From assembly GCA_947846985.1 (NCBI GenBank), contig CANTUZ010000005.1, positions 51,797,389-51,861,388 on the forward strand: a DNA stretch of 64,000 bases. The letters run 5' to 3'. A model generated the notes under the pieces. It had not been told where the DNA came from. It worked only from the letters and a program-made list of their open reading frames with translations, and did no database searches. Position 1 is the stretch's first letter. Each line of letters starts with the position of its first letter. Of the stretch, positions 46,801-58,339 are shown one piece after another. Source of the DNA: Fratercula arctica (Eukaryota > Chordata > Aves > Charadriiformes > Alcidae). The position numbers and the translations under genes were made by a program.

Positions 46801-48740
46801 GTTATTGAGGCAGGAGCCAGCAGCAGCACAAGGTCCTGTTTCTTACTGTGGGAAGGAGCATTATCATGTGCACCACAGCGGATCTTGCGGTACTCACTGA
46901 ATCCTAATATGGTTGCTGGGCACAGTCATTAATCCTTGCCTTTTACAGAGGGAACTAAGCAAGCCACAGAGAATGAAACACTTTTGAGGAACTCTTCTGA
47001 GCAGGATTTCTGTTTCCTTGGGTCCTGCTTAATTAAGGGTAACTGAGGGTAAATGAACAAAGGATATTTCATTTGAGCAACACATTCTTAAGAAGAAAGA
47101 GGAGTAATTGACCTGCAGTTTTCACGTTTCCCCATAGACCAGATGCAGCAGGAATGATTTCCAGACACTGAGATCAATGAGAACCGCAAATTGGTACTTC
47201 ACCAAATCAGGTCACTGTCACCCTCTTTTCCCAGAGGAAGGAAGGGCCCTGAGGTGCGTATTAAAACCCACCATTTCAGTAGGAAACATTCATCCTGTGT
47301 TACTGATTAAAAGTTTAAGGTCCCTCTTTGGAAACAGATGGAAGGAGCAGGGCTTCCTGTTGGACTAAAGAGGCAAAAAAAAGCAAGAGAGTTGCTGTGG
47401 AGTTTTGGGTTATTTGTCTTTTTACTTATCCTCATTACCTGTGGTGTGCAGCCTGTCAGAGTTCCCTGGTTTGGTGATGCTGTTAGACTCATTTGCAATT
47501 TCTGGCTTATGGATACAGCCTCATCCCCCAGCAAAGCAACCAGGCTTACCAGGGAACGCAGCCATTCATAAAGATGTACTCAGGAAAGTAGAAACTGAGA
47601 CATTATCTGTTTGGTGCATAATTTTGCTAGCACTTGAATTTACAGATCACAGAAGGTTCTACAAAAATCACTAAATAACTTTCCCTCTTGCACAGAGGAA
47701 AATACCATTAGCTATATTTTATAGCTGGGGGAAAGGTAGAGGTTACCAAAGGTGAGAGAACTCTCTGAGCTAAAAATGTTCAGCATCCAAGATGAGGAAT
47801 TAGGACAACTATCCTTTGACAGCTGCCTAGGGACAGCTGCAGGATAGTCATGAAAAGATATTGCTTCCTCAGTGTGTGACCTTGTCTGCTGTTTGTTCAG
47901 GTCACTGTCCTCAGATGGTTTTCTCAGACTGGGCTCAAATGACCAGAGTATTTCATCTTATTCTGTTGATGCTGGGCACTGAAGTACATTTCATAGTATG
48001 GTGAAATGCTGAGAGTGACACAGACAGAGTGGGACAGGAGGAGAGGAAGGATAGGAATGAAGCTGAGCGAAGGGATGTGGACTGTGTATTGTATATGTGT
48101 TACATTAAGTCATTGGTGGAAGAGCTGTGATGGTTATATGTGTCCATTGGCATAGTGTCATTAACATCTAAGGATGAGATGGTAAATCCTGAGGACAAAC
48201 AGATGTCTTCTCTAGGAATACATCAGCTGTTTTTCCTCCAAGAATCTCCTTGTGAAGGACTTGAAACTATGATGTTGGGTGCAACAGCTCCTCCTCTCAT
48301 TGTTTCACTCACTTGAGCTAATTCAAGTGCTTATTGTACCTTTGTCACTTTCCCACCAGCTTCCTCGGCTTCAGTGATTACACAGGTCAACATGAGATCC
48401 ATCAAAACTGTTCTGAGATGGAGTGTCAGACAGGTGGGTGGGTGGGCTTAATGAAGCATGGGACAAAAGCTGTAAGAAATGGTTTCATGGGTCTGTGTTG
48501 CAAACCAGCAATCAACTAAAACTTTTCTAGGGGTGCTCTTTGCCTAGACAATACTCTGAGTCATAACTCTTTATAGCTGTAGTGTGGCTGTCCCATTATT
48601 TTATATACTGCCTTGTAAGAAAGTGTGTATCTTCCTAAGCCATTCTGTCTTCTCATTCCAGTGTTTTTTCTGCATGTATTTTCTTCAAATGCCTCTTGAA
48701 GGTCCCTTATACAGATTTTTTTTCTTCTTTTGCTCCTCAG

Positions 48741-48855
48741 GGTGCGGGCAGGTTCTTCGGGCTTCTAGAGGCCAGATTTTGCTGGAGGGTTACCCACTGA
48801 ATGCACAATGCGAGTGGACTATTCATGTTCAAGCTGGATTTAACATTGAATTAAG
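48741..48855 (+). CDS. PAMR1: PAMR1 exon 4: first part of CUB domain
   Basis: 115 nt (phase 1 to 2), with acceptor GCTCCTCAG ending at 48,740 and donor GTAGGT at 48,856. It encodes residues about 127-165: [28 protein letters not shown] and AGFNIEL. This is the start of a CUB domain: the first Cys before the G-x-I beta strand and the conserved C-x-W-x-I motif, a first disulfide pair. CUB domains mediate protein-protein contacts in secreted and matrix-associated proteins. Together with exon 5 it forms a phase 1-1 module of 333 nt. Confidence 0.96.
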
Positions 48856-51800
48856 GTAGGTCACATTGACTTTTAGCCAGTGCTGGTTTCAGGTGGATAT
48901 TGGGGCATGTGGATAACCAAGAGTCAATGAGGCTCAACAGCTGGGAGCTCTGAAGCAGTGAAGGTACTGCCACCACTTTGCATTTGGTACCTCACCTCTT
49001 TTCCCTGGTCTAGTTTGTGATAGGCAGCCACTGCACAAATCATCAACACTATGCCTTCAATTCCCCTTTAGGACAGCTGGATGATAAGGAGAGTTTCTCA
49101 GATATTGGGCAAAATGTATCTCTCTAGAGGTCTCTTCAAGATCTTGACACGAAAGCACCAAATATTTTCTGAAGAGTGTACTGGGCTGAACTAAGACATT
49201 CTTTGAAGGAAAGCTGTAGGAACATTTTGATGTGGTGTCTCATGCCAGGAGAGTTGCCGATGGGACCTACCTTGCATTTAGCCTTGCATTTCCCTCTCTT
49301 GTTTTTCTTTCACTCATTTTACCAGCCCTGTCCTTTACCACAGTCAGTTATTCCTCTTACCATTCCTATGTAATTGGTTCTCCTGCAAGTCATTGCTCCT
49401 CTGACCTGTGTATGCTTAGACCTGTTAACCCACCGCTGCTGACTCAAGCTCACAGTTCTTGATTGGGTATCCTGCATAGTGCAGGAGAGCCCCTAATTGG
49501 GGTAATTAGTACTGTTTTCATGTGTGTGTAGCAGGGAGCTCACACATGGAGCAGAAAGCTTGTCAGGGGATTGTATTCAAAACCCAGTAACTAGTAAAAA
49601 GAGTAGCTAAAGCCTTCACATTGGTATTTCACCGGCTTTGGAACTCAGGCAAAAGAACTATGCTAGATACACAGATTTTTTCCTATATGGTTAAAGAAAG
49701 ACTTAATATTTAATAAGAGCAAGAGAAATCAATTGAATAGAAAAGAAGAGCTTGTGGCATTCCCACATTAATTTCTTTTTTTTTTTTCAGACTTGCAAAT
49801 GCCAGCCTATTGTGTAGTTATGAGCAGCTGCAGTTATTGCCTGGATAGCGTTGGAGAATCTTGGCTCTGGAGAAGTGTGTAGGAGACAGGGGAGCAATGC
49901 TGTCAGGAGGAGTTTTGTGTTCTCATGACACAATTTTGCATCGGTCTCAGCAGCTATGAGCTGTGCATACCTTGTTTTTAAAAGATGTTGTTGGGTAGGG
50001 GTATGATTTCCACAGCACAAGCTCAGAGAGGTGGTAACCTGGTATTTTTTGCATTTCTGAATAAGGCTTTGTCAATTGTAAGGCTTAAAAAGTGCTTCAG
50101 GAGCTGCAGGTGTCACCTTGTCTTTACTTTTATGGTGGTGGGTGTGAGAGTGAAATGGATCCTGTGTGTGCACATCACTAGTGAATGCACTCAACTCTGA
50201 GTAAATCGTTGACAGCCAGGTGGCACCAGGGACAAGGTACAAGAAAGGGAGGAAAGGCAGACAGAACAGCAGTACTTGCTGTGGCTGTGCTAAGGAGACT
50301 CTCATCTGTTTTCAAGGCAGATGAATGGGGAGTGCTGTAAAGTAAGCTAACATGTACTAACTCTTTGGAGAAATCAGACCTCCATTCTAGACCACGAGGA
50401 CCACCTACATGCATGTTAGGAAGATGTTAGTGTCATGTGAGATCTGTACAGTTCACTCCATTTACCTTTGCTGTTACCAGAAGATGTAAAACTTCAATAT
50501 GAGAGGCATCCTGCAAAGTACCTTTTTCTTTCTCCCCGTGTCCATTGTTCCCACAGGCAACCAAACACAATACTAGGCATCTCCTTGTTGTGACATAACA
50601 TTACATTCCAACTGTGGAAGTCTCCAAGAGGGAAGCCTGAGCTACTAACTTTCTTTTGTCAGCAATTACATTTATCTGAGCTGAGTAGTGTTGAAGAAGC
50701 CTAAAGCCCTGTGCCCAGCCTGAGCTGAGCTTGATGTCTGGGTGCCTAAAGATCCCAGCAGATGACACGGCACTTCTAGGAACCGATCAGGAACTGTCCT
50801 GAATGTCCACACTTAATTCTTCCACCCTGCAAGTCAGGAGGCATAGGAGGAAGCCTCCAGAGCAAACACAGAACGTGAGGACCTATATCTACCTCACAAG
50901 GTAACCCTGGCATGTGTTCTGAATCAGCTGAGGTTTTCAAGGTGGACCACCTCAAAGCTGGCTATTGAGGTACTTCAGCAGTTAGATACTGTGGGAAACG
51001 GGTACATTTAGCCTAAGGCTCCTTCTTTAGGCTACCAGAGTCTTCCTCCTGGGTCTGCCATCCATTCTGAATCGTTGCCTTTGCTGCATTTTCATATAAA
51101 CACGCTGATCCCCTCTGTGGGTGCTAACTCTGCTTAGAGTTGTAACGCACCACCAACATTGTGCTGAATCAGCCCAACTGATAACAAAACAATTCCTTTC
51201 TTCATTCTCTCTGTGCACAAATCCTGTTTGCTGCTACTCTGATGGCTTGCAAGGGCAGGGATAGGGACAGTGTGATATAGAGAGGAATGAAGTGCTTTGT
51301 CTCTACTTATATAGGGCAGGGAGATTAAAACTCTCAGGAGCATAAACAAATCTTCCCTTGCTTCAAGCTGTGCCACACAGTCCTTTGGGGATTGGCTAAG
51401 CAGAGTTGTTTTGATAAATGGTGCCCAGATTGTGGTGATAGTTTGTTTTCTCTGCTTTTCTCCAGCCTTGTTTTTCTTTGGGTTGCGATGTATAGGCTCC
51501 CTCAGCCCAAGCCATTTCAGGGATGTCATACCACAGTAGAAGTAGCTCATAACTTTCAATCATTGTCTTTGATGTCTCAGCAGAGATGCAGTTTTAATTA
51601 TTTTTCTTTGGCTAGAAGCTTTCCTTAGATGGGTTGGTGAATGTATTCAAACTGCAGAAACTGATGAAATCAAGACAATACTTTGCATTCCATTTTGTAT
51701 TTGATGACCTATAGCACTAAATTAGCATGCTTAGTTTCATAATATCCAAGCGAATTATGATACAGTTACAGTTTCACAGGTGAGGGAACTGAGGTTCATT

Positions 51801-53990
51801 ACATTGCCTGTACCTGTTACTTAAACAGCAATAGGCCTCGTGGTCTGTAAACGGTCCCGTCAACCAAGCCATAGCCAAGAAGTTTTGAAAAGCTTTGGCA
51901 GGTTTCCTGACCTGCCAATTCTGAGTCTTAATCATGAGATCCCATGTCATCAGTACAGTGTATCTGCTTCTGTGCTAAGTTAAATAAAATGCAAATCAGA
52001 GCCCCCTATGCCTTTCACATCTGCCACTGTTTTCATTATTTTTTAAAGCAGAGAATTGTTTTTTCTGCTTTTCTCTTGCTTTTCTCTACAATTTAAACCA
52101 ATATTCTGTGTATGGCTCTCTCCTTCTGTGCCTTCACTCTCTGTGAGTATCTCTTGATATTCTTTGTTCAGGAACACACTGCTAGACAGTTTACATCTAT
52201 AAATAGGACTGTTCCCATTATATGGTGAGCATCCCAGGAACTTTCTTTCTGTACTTACACACATACTTATTTTTAATCAGAAATGTACCAGTTCAGAGAA
52301 CCAGTAAATAATTTCAGGACTGAGTCAGGATAAACTGTAGCCTGATAAGTGAGACAAAGATAAATGGGTTAATTTGTATTGCTCTATAACTTCCAGAAGG
52401 GTAGATCCCTGGGGTATGCTCTGCCAGTGAAAGAATGTTTTGAAGATGTAGTGTATAACATGATGCCTGTGAGGATATCTCTGGCAAACCTGACAGAACT
52501 AGAATTCAACTTGTGCATTTTATGCAAAGCTTAGTTGAATTAATCTCTCTTTAATGCATATGACAAGTAGACGTCATTTCTTTCGTATTCTACATTCTAC
52601 CAGAGGATTTAAAAAATGAGGGGCTCTGCTCCACTGGTATAGCTTCCTACAACTGCTCATTCATTTCTCTGTATGTAGTGTATTCCTTATGCTCTAAAAC
52701 CAATCATATGACCTAAGCAAAGGTGACTGAGTGAAGAGGCCTCTTAAGTCAGCTCATAAGTTGTCAAAGAAAGGTCATTCCACATAACATGGGGGCCTCC
52801 TTTGTATGGGCGCCTGAGTCCCATGAACAGAAGAGCAGGAAATAGGCTCCAGTACTTTCTTGCCTCTCCAAATGGTGAGATCCAGCAGCAGATACAAAAT
52901 TTGTCTATTTGTCTCACCTCTTTGGTGTGAAAATGCAGTCTTTGCAAACCACCAGGCCCACACTGTAATATGCAATATGGCAGATTTAGCCGAATCCTAA
53001 ATACACGTCTGCAGTGCTAGGAGTTCTCAGGAAGAACTGAGTATACCACAGTTCATTTGTAAAATATTCTGATGAACGGTTAGTAGCATGGCCTTTTCCG
53101 GGCCCACATCTTCTCATTCCTATCTGCTGTACCAAGGCTGGGCCCAGCACCCCTTTCCATTCCTCCTTCTCCAGAGGCACTTGCTGTTTCTCACTCTGTT
53201 TCTCATTCATATTCTGGTGGGATGCTTTGGCTTCGTGCCCTACTGAATTCAAACAGCAGCATATAACATTGCTGTTAACGAACAAGAGCCTCGTGCAGTG
53301 GCTGGATCAAAGCTAGGAAAGACAGACATTGTGGGAAAAGGCTTTAAGTATTTCCCTTCTGCATTAGCTCCTTTCCCTTATTTCTGCTCTCAAAAGAAGG
53401 GCAAGTGCCAGACACTGGGGATTTATTACCATTTTGCTTTCTAATGCAAAACATGCTGTAATGTTTTGGATTGCCTTTCTCTGCCTATTTCTGCTTCTGT
53501 TACATCCCCGAGCTTTCCTTGTACCCCTAATTGCTGACTTCAGAACATTACAATGTAAACAGCTTTTGAGTCTTGGTCTTTGATACTGTTACTTTCAGTA
53601 CTTATAGCTTTACTTAGGGGAAATAATAGAACAATTTTTTCCAACAGCCATGATAGAAATATGCCCCCTAGCGTGTCTGAACCTAGACGAAAGTTCTAAC
53701 ATTGTAATGTTGTTATGGACCCGATGCATGTGAACAGACTGTGTGACTTCAATTTAGACTTCACTGTTCTGCCACTTAAATACTCTCATGGAGCATCTGT
53801 GTAGAGTTGAGCTGGCTTCCAAAGATCATGATGCAAAAATTGAGATGAATTGCATGGGACTTCATGTGGTTAGGGACTTGTTGACTCACTGAGGGCGGGG
53901 AGGCACTAACATAACTAAACATCCAAATAAATCAGAGTCAGGGTGCACAGGTGAGAGTATGCAGTCTGACTGTGTGTCCTTGTTCCCAAG
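48856..53990 (+). other. PAMR1: PAMR1 intron 4
   Basis: A 5.1-kb intron with donor GTAGGT and acceptor TTCCCAAG. It contains a T run near 49,779-49,789 and a MIR-like relic on the minus strand at about 51,765-51,805. The open frame 51134-51559 (minus) and others show no recognisable domain. No nested gene is supported. Confidence 0.85.
51765..51805 (-). repeat. MIR-like SINE relic in PAMR1 intron 4
   Basis: The phrase TTACAGTTTCACAGGTGAGG followed by GAACTGAGG matches the reverse complement of the MIR core (ACAGATGAGGAAACTGAGG). It is short and decayed. Confidence 0.45.
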
Positions 53991-54208
53991 ATTTTCCATG
54001 CTGAGCCTGGAGTTTGACTATATGTGCCAGTATGATTATGTGGAGGTCCGTGATGGGGACAATTTGGACAGCCGAATAATTAAGAAATTCTGTGGAAATG
54101 AGAGGCCACCTCCTATCCGGAGCACTGGGTCTTCACTCCATGTCCTCTTCCAGTCTGATGGATCCAAGAACTTTGATGGATTTCTTGCTGTCTTTGAAGA
54201 AATTACAG
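53991..54208 (+). CDS. PAMR1: PAMR1 exon 5: second part of CUB domain
   Basis: 218 nt (phase 2 to 1), with acceptor TTCCCAAG ending at 53,990 and donor GTAAAA at 54,209. It encodes residues about 165-238: [40 protein letters not shown], then [19 protein letters not shown] and FEEIT. The second CUB disulfide pair is CQYDY / FCGNE. The E-F-D-Y, C-x-Y-D-Y-V-x-V and Q-S-D-G-S motifs match the positions that ligate calcium in cbCUB domains, so calcium-dependent ligand binding is plausible (family inference). The end of the domain is close to the exon end, and the split codon G|CT gives Ala leading into the EGF exon. Confidence 0.97.
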
Positions 54209-57200
54209 GTAAAATAATCCGAAAGTGGAACATGCCACTCATTCTCATTAATTCAATTTCACTAATCTCTTTCCCTGTTTTGCTTCATTAAAAACTTTCA
54301 TGCTGTGTTGCTGACAGCAACTTACACAAAGTCAGTGCAGGGAAGATTCAAAAGCTGTCAGATGGCATACGAATGTGAGGTTCTTCCAACAAAGACTGAA
54401 TTCCTTCTACCAGTGCAAAGAACAAGCACATCAGCCAGTACAGAAAAGCAGCCATTTTGTGAGACTTTTCTGTTTGAATCTGAGAACTAAGAGCACAGAA
54501 GGAAAGAGAGGAAGAGGCATGTGTATCTGCAGTTGCAGAATTACTCAGTGTTATGTGCAGGAACAGAGTCACTGTCTCAATTAACAAAAACCTGATGCAA
54601 AGTCTCAAAATTAGCTCAGTGACAATGCCCTAACATAACTCTTGTGTTGGCTCATGTATTATACCATTAGGGCTTTAAAAAAATATATTTCCTTTAATAA
54701 AAAGAAAAAAAAAGAAAAAAGAGGCATTTCCCATTCTGTCATGAACTCAGTGTTACGAATGACAGAAGCAGGGCTCCAGAATTCCTGTGTTTTTGTTAGT
54801 ACTCAGTGCTAGAGTTCCCCCACACTGCTTTCCATCATTTCATTCTGGCTGCAAAATAACATTGAAAATGTAGCTGGCTCCTCATTTTGCCATTGCATTT
54901 GAAGCAGCCTCTGTGCTCTTCCTGGATCTTCCTTGTTTAGCTATGTAGGGAATTTTGGTCAAATATATCCACAGTACTCCTGGCATAGAAGGCTGATCAG
55001 TGTGTGCTGCTTTGCCATAAACCCTGCAGGATCTATGACTCGCCATAACTTGCCTTCCGCACACCCTGGTGACTGAATTTCATTAGGTCATCCACGGTAT
55101 ATCTGGCTCAGGAATTTTATTTAGTTTGTATAATCCTTATATAAATACAGAAACCTACAGTGGATCAGCTGTTAACAATGATCAGGGATGTAACTAGCAA
55201 TCTGAAATGTGCATACCACTGGATCCAGTGCCTATGCCATTCCTTAGCCTGCGCTGTTCTTCAAATGTTACCTTTAGTACCTGTTAGTAACATAGCAGGA
55301 GCAGTTAGCTATTGATAGCTCTCCTGGGCTTACAGCAGGAGAGGTGATACAGAACAAATGAATTTGGTGTGGTCTATGTTGCATAAGGGCTGCCTACACT
55401 CAGGGAACTAACATTTTCCATATGGTGCAAGCTGAATTGATTCCATTTTCTCTGCCCAGCAGGGAATACTTGGTATTCGAATACTGTTGAGCACTTTATT
55501 TCTGCCCCGTTTTTAGTGGTAATTATTCTGAGGCTGGGTGGCTGCAAGTGTGGTAATCCACACAGAGCACATTGCAAAGGGCTGCTTAGAATTTGTGAGG
55601 AGGTCTTGTTGTATACTTTATTATGAGGCTGTTCTGGCCTAATGTGTAGCTGCAGTGAAAGGCTTTTAAAACACTCCCAGTTGCCTTTTTATGTGAAGCA
55701 TTAACCTGGCCAGCAGCACAGTTTAGGGGAAGAATACAACGTGCATGGGGCAGCAGAGAATTGAAAGTGGGGGTAGCACAGGACTGAAAGCTCTGGCAGC
55801 GCATTGCAAACTGAAGCATTTCCCCTGAAACACACAGCACTGCGGAAAAGCTGAGGTCCCCGGAACAGATTGCGTAAGGATTGCTAGAGCAATTCCGTGC
55901 TGCAGGGGAGAGCAGCAGCAGCACATGTGCTTACAGGATGTGGACCAGGCCATGGAGGTGATCTGATGTCCCCAGCACCTTAGTGGTGTAATGGAGGGGA
56001 CTGAAGAAGTGTCTTGTGCTGCCAGAACTGAATTCCTTCCCTTTCTGTCTTCCCTTCCTCTGAGCTGTGCTGGCAAGTGCCATAGCTTGATGAAGCAGTG
56101 GCACTGACTGCACAGAGGTCACTGGTTCAACTGCCAGAAAGGTTTTGATTGATACAAAGTAAACTGCAAAGCCTATATCCCCTTTAGGAAAGGTCACTGC
56201 ATGTGTAGTTATTAAAGGACAAAGCCACACAACCTGCTAGGCTGCCTGATCTGGAAGCAGGTGTTAGGTCCCATCCCATGCCAAGTGTCAAATGGTAACC
56301 AGTAAATAGCTAGAGCTGAGTCACTAGAATTCACTCAACAGGCTTCAGATGAGAAGGATGGGGGGCTGGATGGGGAGGCATCAGGGTTTCTTAGGGATTA
56401 GACATACGCTGGATCTAGTTAGATGAAAGCCTGCTAGTGAATTTCAATAACGCTTTACTTTCTGTATCACCAAGCTAGTGACCTTTGACACAACATGGGG
56501 GATTTAACCTTTTGTAGTACTGTCCCACGTTGTTTGACTGAAGCCAGGAAATCAAGACTCCTTTAAAAAGAAAAATATTTAATGTTCTTGAGTGCCAGGC
56601 ATTTTCAAGGACAAGTATGTGGAACTTCTCCTTGTTCACTTGACATGCTTTTACAGAATCATGAGACAAACCTGGGGCAAGGACAAAGCTGAAAGTTCAC
56701 TGTCTTCAAACCAGTGACTACAATCTTCTGCTTCTCCCTCCCTTTCTCAGTGATATTTTACGTTAGTTGGATGCAGTGCAATTGCCACAGTCAGACCTTA
56801 GTCTTCAGTGAGACTTGGGAGATGCTCATTGCCCGGCCATGTATGAATTGCTGTTACATCACCACATGAAACCTCCACAGAAATCCCTATGTGGCATCTA
56901 TATATTTCTTGTCTTTTGCCATCTGGATATAAGAGACTCAAAGATTATGCTTCAAGTGAAGTCTTTGCAAGGAAAGCTGCTGATTCTGATATCTGTCATT
57001 CTGGACTGCAGCAAAACAAATGCTTTAAATGTAATACTACACAACCTCACCATAGGTCCCCCAGGGCTGGTTGCTCATGGTTGCAACACTCAATGGCTGG
57101 TACAGATTCATATTTTTGTTATAATAACTGAAGTAATCACTGTATTTAGTATGGAAGGACAAAGATGATCTGCAGATGAATTAGAATGCAGACCTTTCTA

Positions 57201-58231
57201 GCAATTTATGATTTCCAAGTTTAATCCATAAGTTATCAAGCATGTTTGGATAATCCTTTAAGATGGCAAGGAATACGTTTTGTAGTCAATGTGAGCTGAA
57301 ACTGAACTCAGCTTCTGGTATGGATCTAGATGTGAACTTTGCTTCAGTCTTTTTTTGTTTAAGATGGACTTGAAGCAGGGCATCAGATCCTGAACTCCTC
57401 AGGTGTTGGAGTTACTTGAATCTTAAATTGGATCTAAATCTTGAGATTTTGGCTCTACTTTCTGTCTGCTAAACCCCGCACTCAGTTTGGAAAGTAATCT
57501 AAGTTTAAATGATTTCTTTGTATTTTTGAGAGTAAATAATGTTCTACTCACTCATCTCCCCTTAGAGCAGGCACAAAAAAAAAAAGTGTGTTTTTGTACA
57601 GTGGAATTTGCTGATATTAAATGGTGCAATTACACATTCTGATATTAATTTATGCTAATATGTATAGTTTGATGTCTATCACTGTTAGATTTGTGGTATG
57701 CGAGAGCTTTCTCATGAGTCTTACAGTCATCATGACCATTCAGAGCTTCCTGAACCCAACACCAAATAAGTGCTCCTCAGCAGCAAAGCAACTCCCAAAG
57801 CTTGGGATGACAAGATCTGAGACCCAAAAAAAATGCCAGAACCATGGAACCCAAAACTTACCCCTAAACTCTGGGCTGAATGGCAGGAGACCTGTAGGTC
57901 GATAATAAACTTCTTTAGTTTAGGCTGAGCTCTAAACACTGTTGGAGCTTGCTGTAAATTATTTTTCTTCCACAAAGCTTTCTCACCACTTGACTACATT
58001 TAAAGGAAAATGGTAAGAGTAAGTGATGAGTACTGGGAAAAGAACTGCCCATCCCTATAAGATCCCCTCTCCAGTAAATAAGAAAGAAGAGCAGAAGGCT
58101 TTTTGACATGCATTAAGCTCTTTCCTGTGTCTTCCTAACTTTTAACCAGAATATGTAATTTACCCCAAGACCCCATCAAGAGGAAAAAAATCCTGTGAGA
58201 GACCATGAACGTTCTTGCTTTTCTTTTATAG
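54209..58231 (+). other. PAMR1: PAMR1 intron 5
   Basis: A 4.0-kb intron with donor GTAAAA (a weaker match to the donor consensus) and acceptor TTCTTTTATAG. An A-rich stretch of AAAAAGAAAAA type occurs near 54,698-54,722. Frames at 55586-56230 (minus) and 56815-57168 (plus) have no recognisable similarity. No repeat family is identified with confidence. Confidence 0.85.
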
Positions 58232-58339
58232 CTTGCTCTTCATCTCCATGCCTTCATGATGGAACATGCATTCTAGACAAAAGCGGTACCTACAAATGTG
58301 CCTGTCTGGCTGGCTATACAGGGAATCGCTGTGAAAACT
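58232..58339 (+). CDS. PAMR1: PAMR1 exon 6: EGF-like domain
   Basis: 108 nt (36 codons, phase 1 to 1), with acceptor TTCTTTTATAG ending at 58,231 and donor GTGAGT at 58,340. It encodes a complete six-cysteine EGF-like domain (residues about 238-274): [20 protein letters not shown] then [16 protein letters not shown]. The segment between C1 and C2 fits the O-glucose consensus C-x-S-x-P-C. The segment between C2 and C3 fits the O-fucose consensus C-x4-T-C, and the C5-C6 loop fits the EOGT O-GlcNAc consensus C-x-x-G-x-T-G-x-x-C. It lacks the D-x-[DN]-E opening of calcium-binding EGF domains. The next coding exon (Sushi) is beyond the window. Confidence 0.97.

Larger units (their letters stand above)
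42538..48740 (+). other. PAMR1: PAMR1 intron 3
   Basis: A 6.2-kb intron with donor GTAAGT and acceptor GCTCCTCAG. It contains the CpG island at 44,690-45,260 with its (ACGGC)n repeat, a possible very old CR1 tail (46,705-46,800, minus) and MIR-like traces near 46,940-46,980 and 47,690-47,770. No other coding exon is supported. Frames at 43983-44414 and in the GC-rich island show no domain. Confidence 0.85.

Noticed and set aside
47690..47770. MIR-like phrase around ATTTTATAGCTGGGGGAAAG
   Set aside because: Only a weak resemblance to the reversed MIR core; not enough to call.
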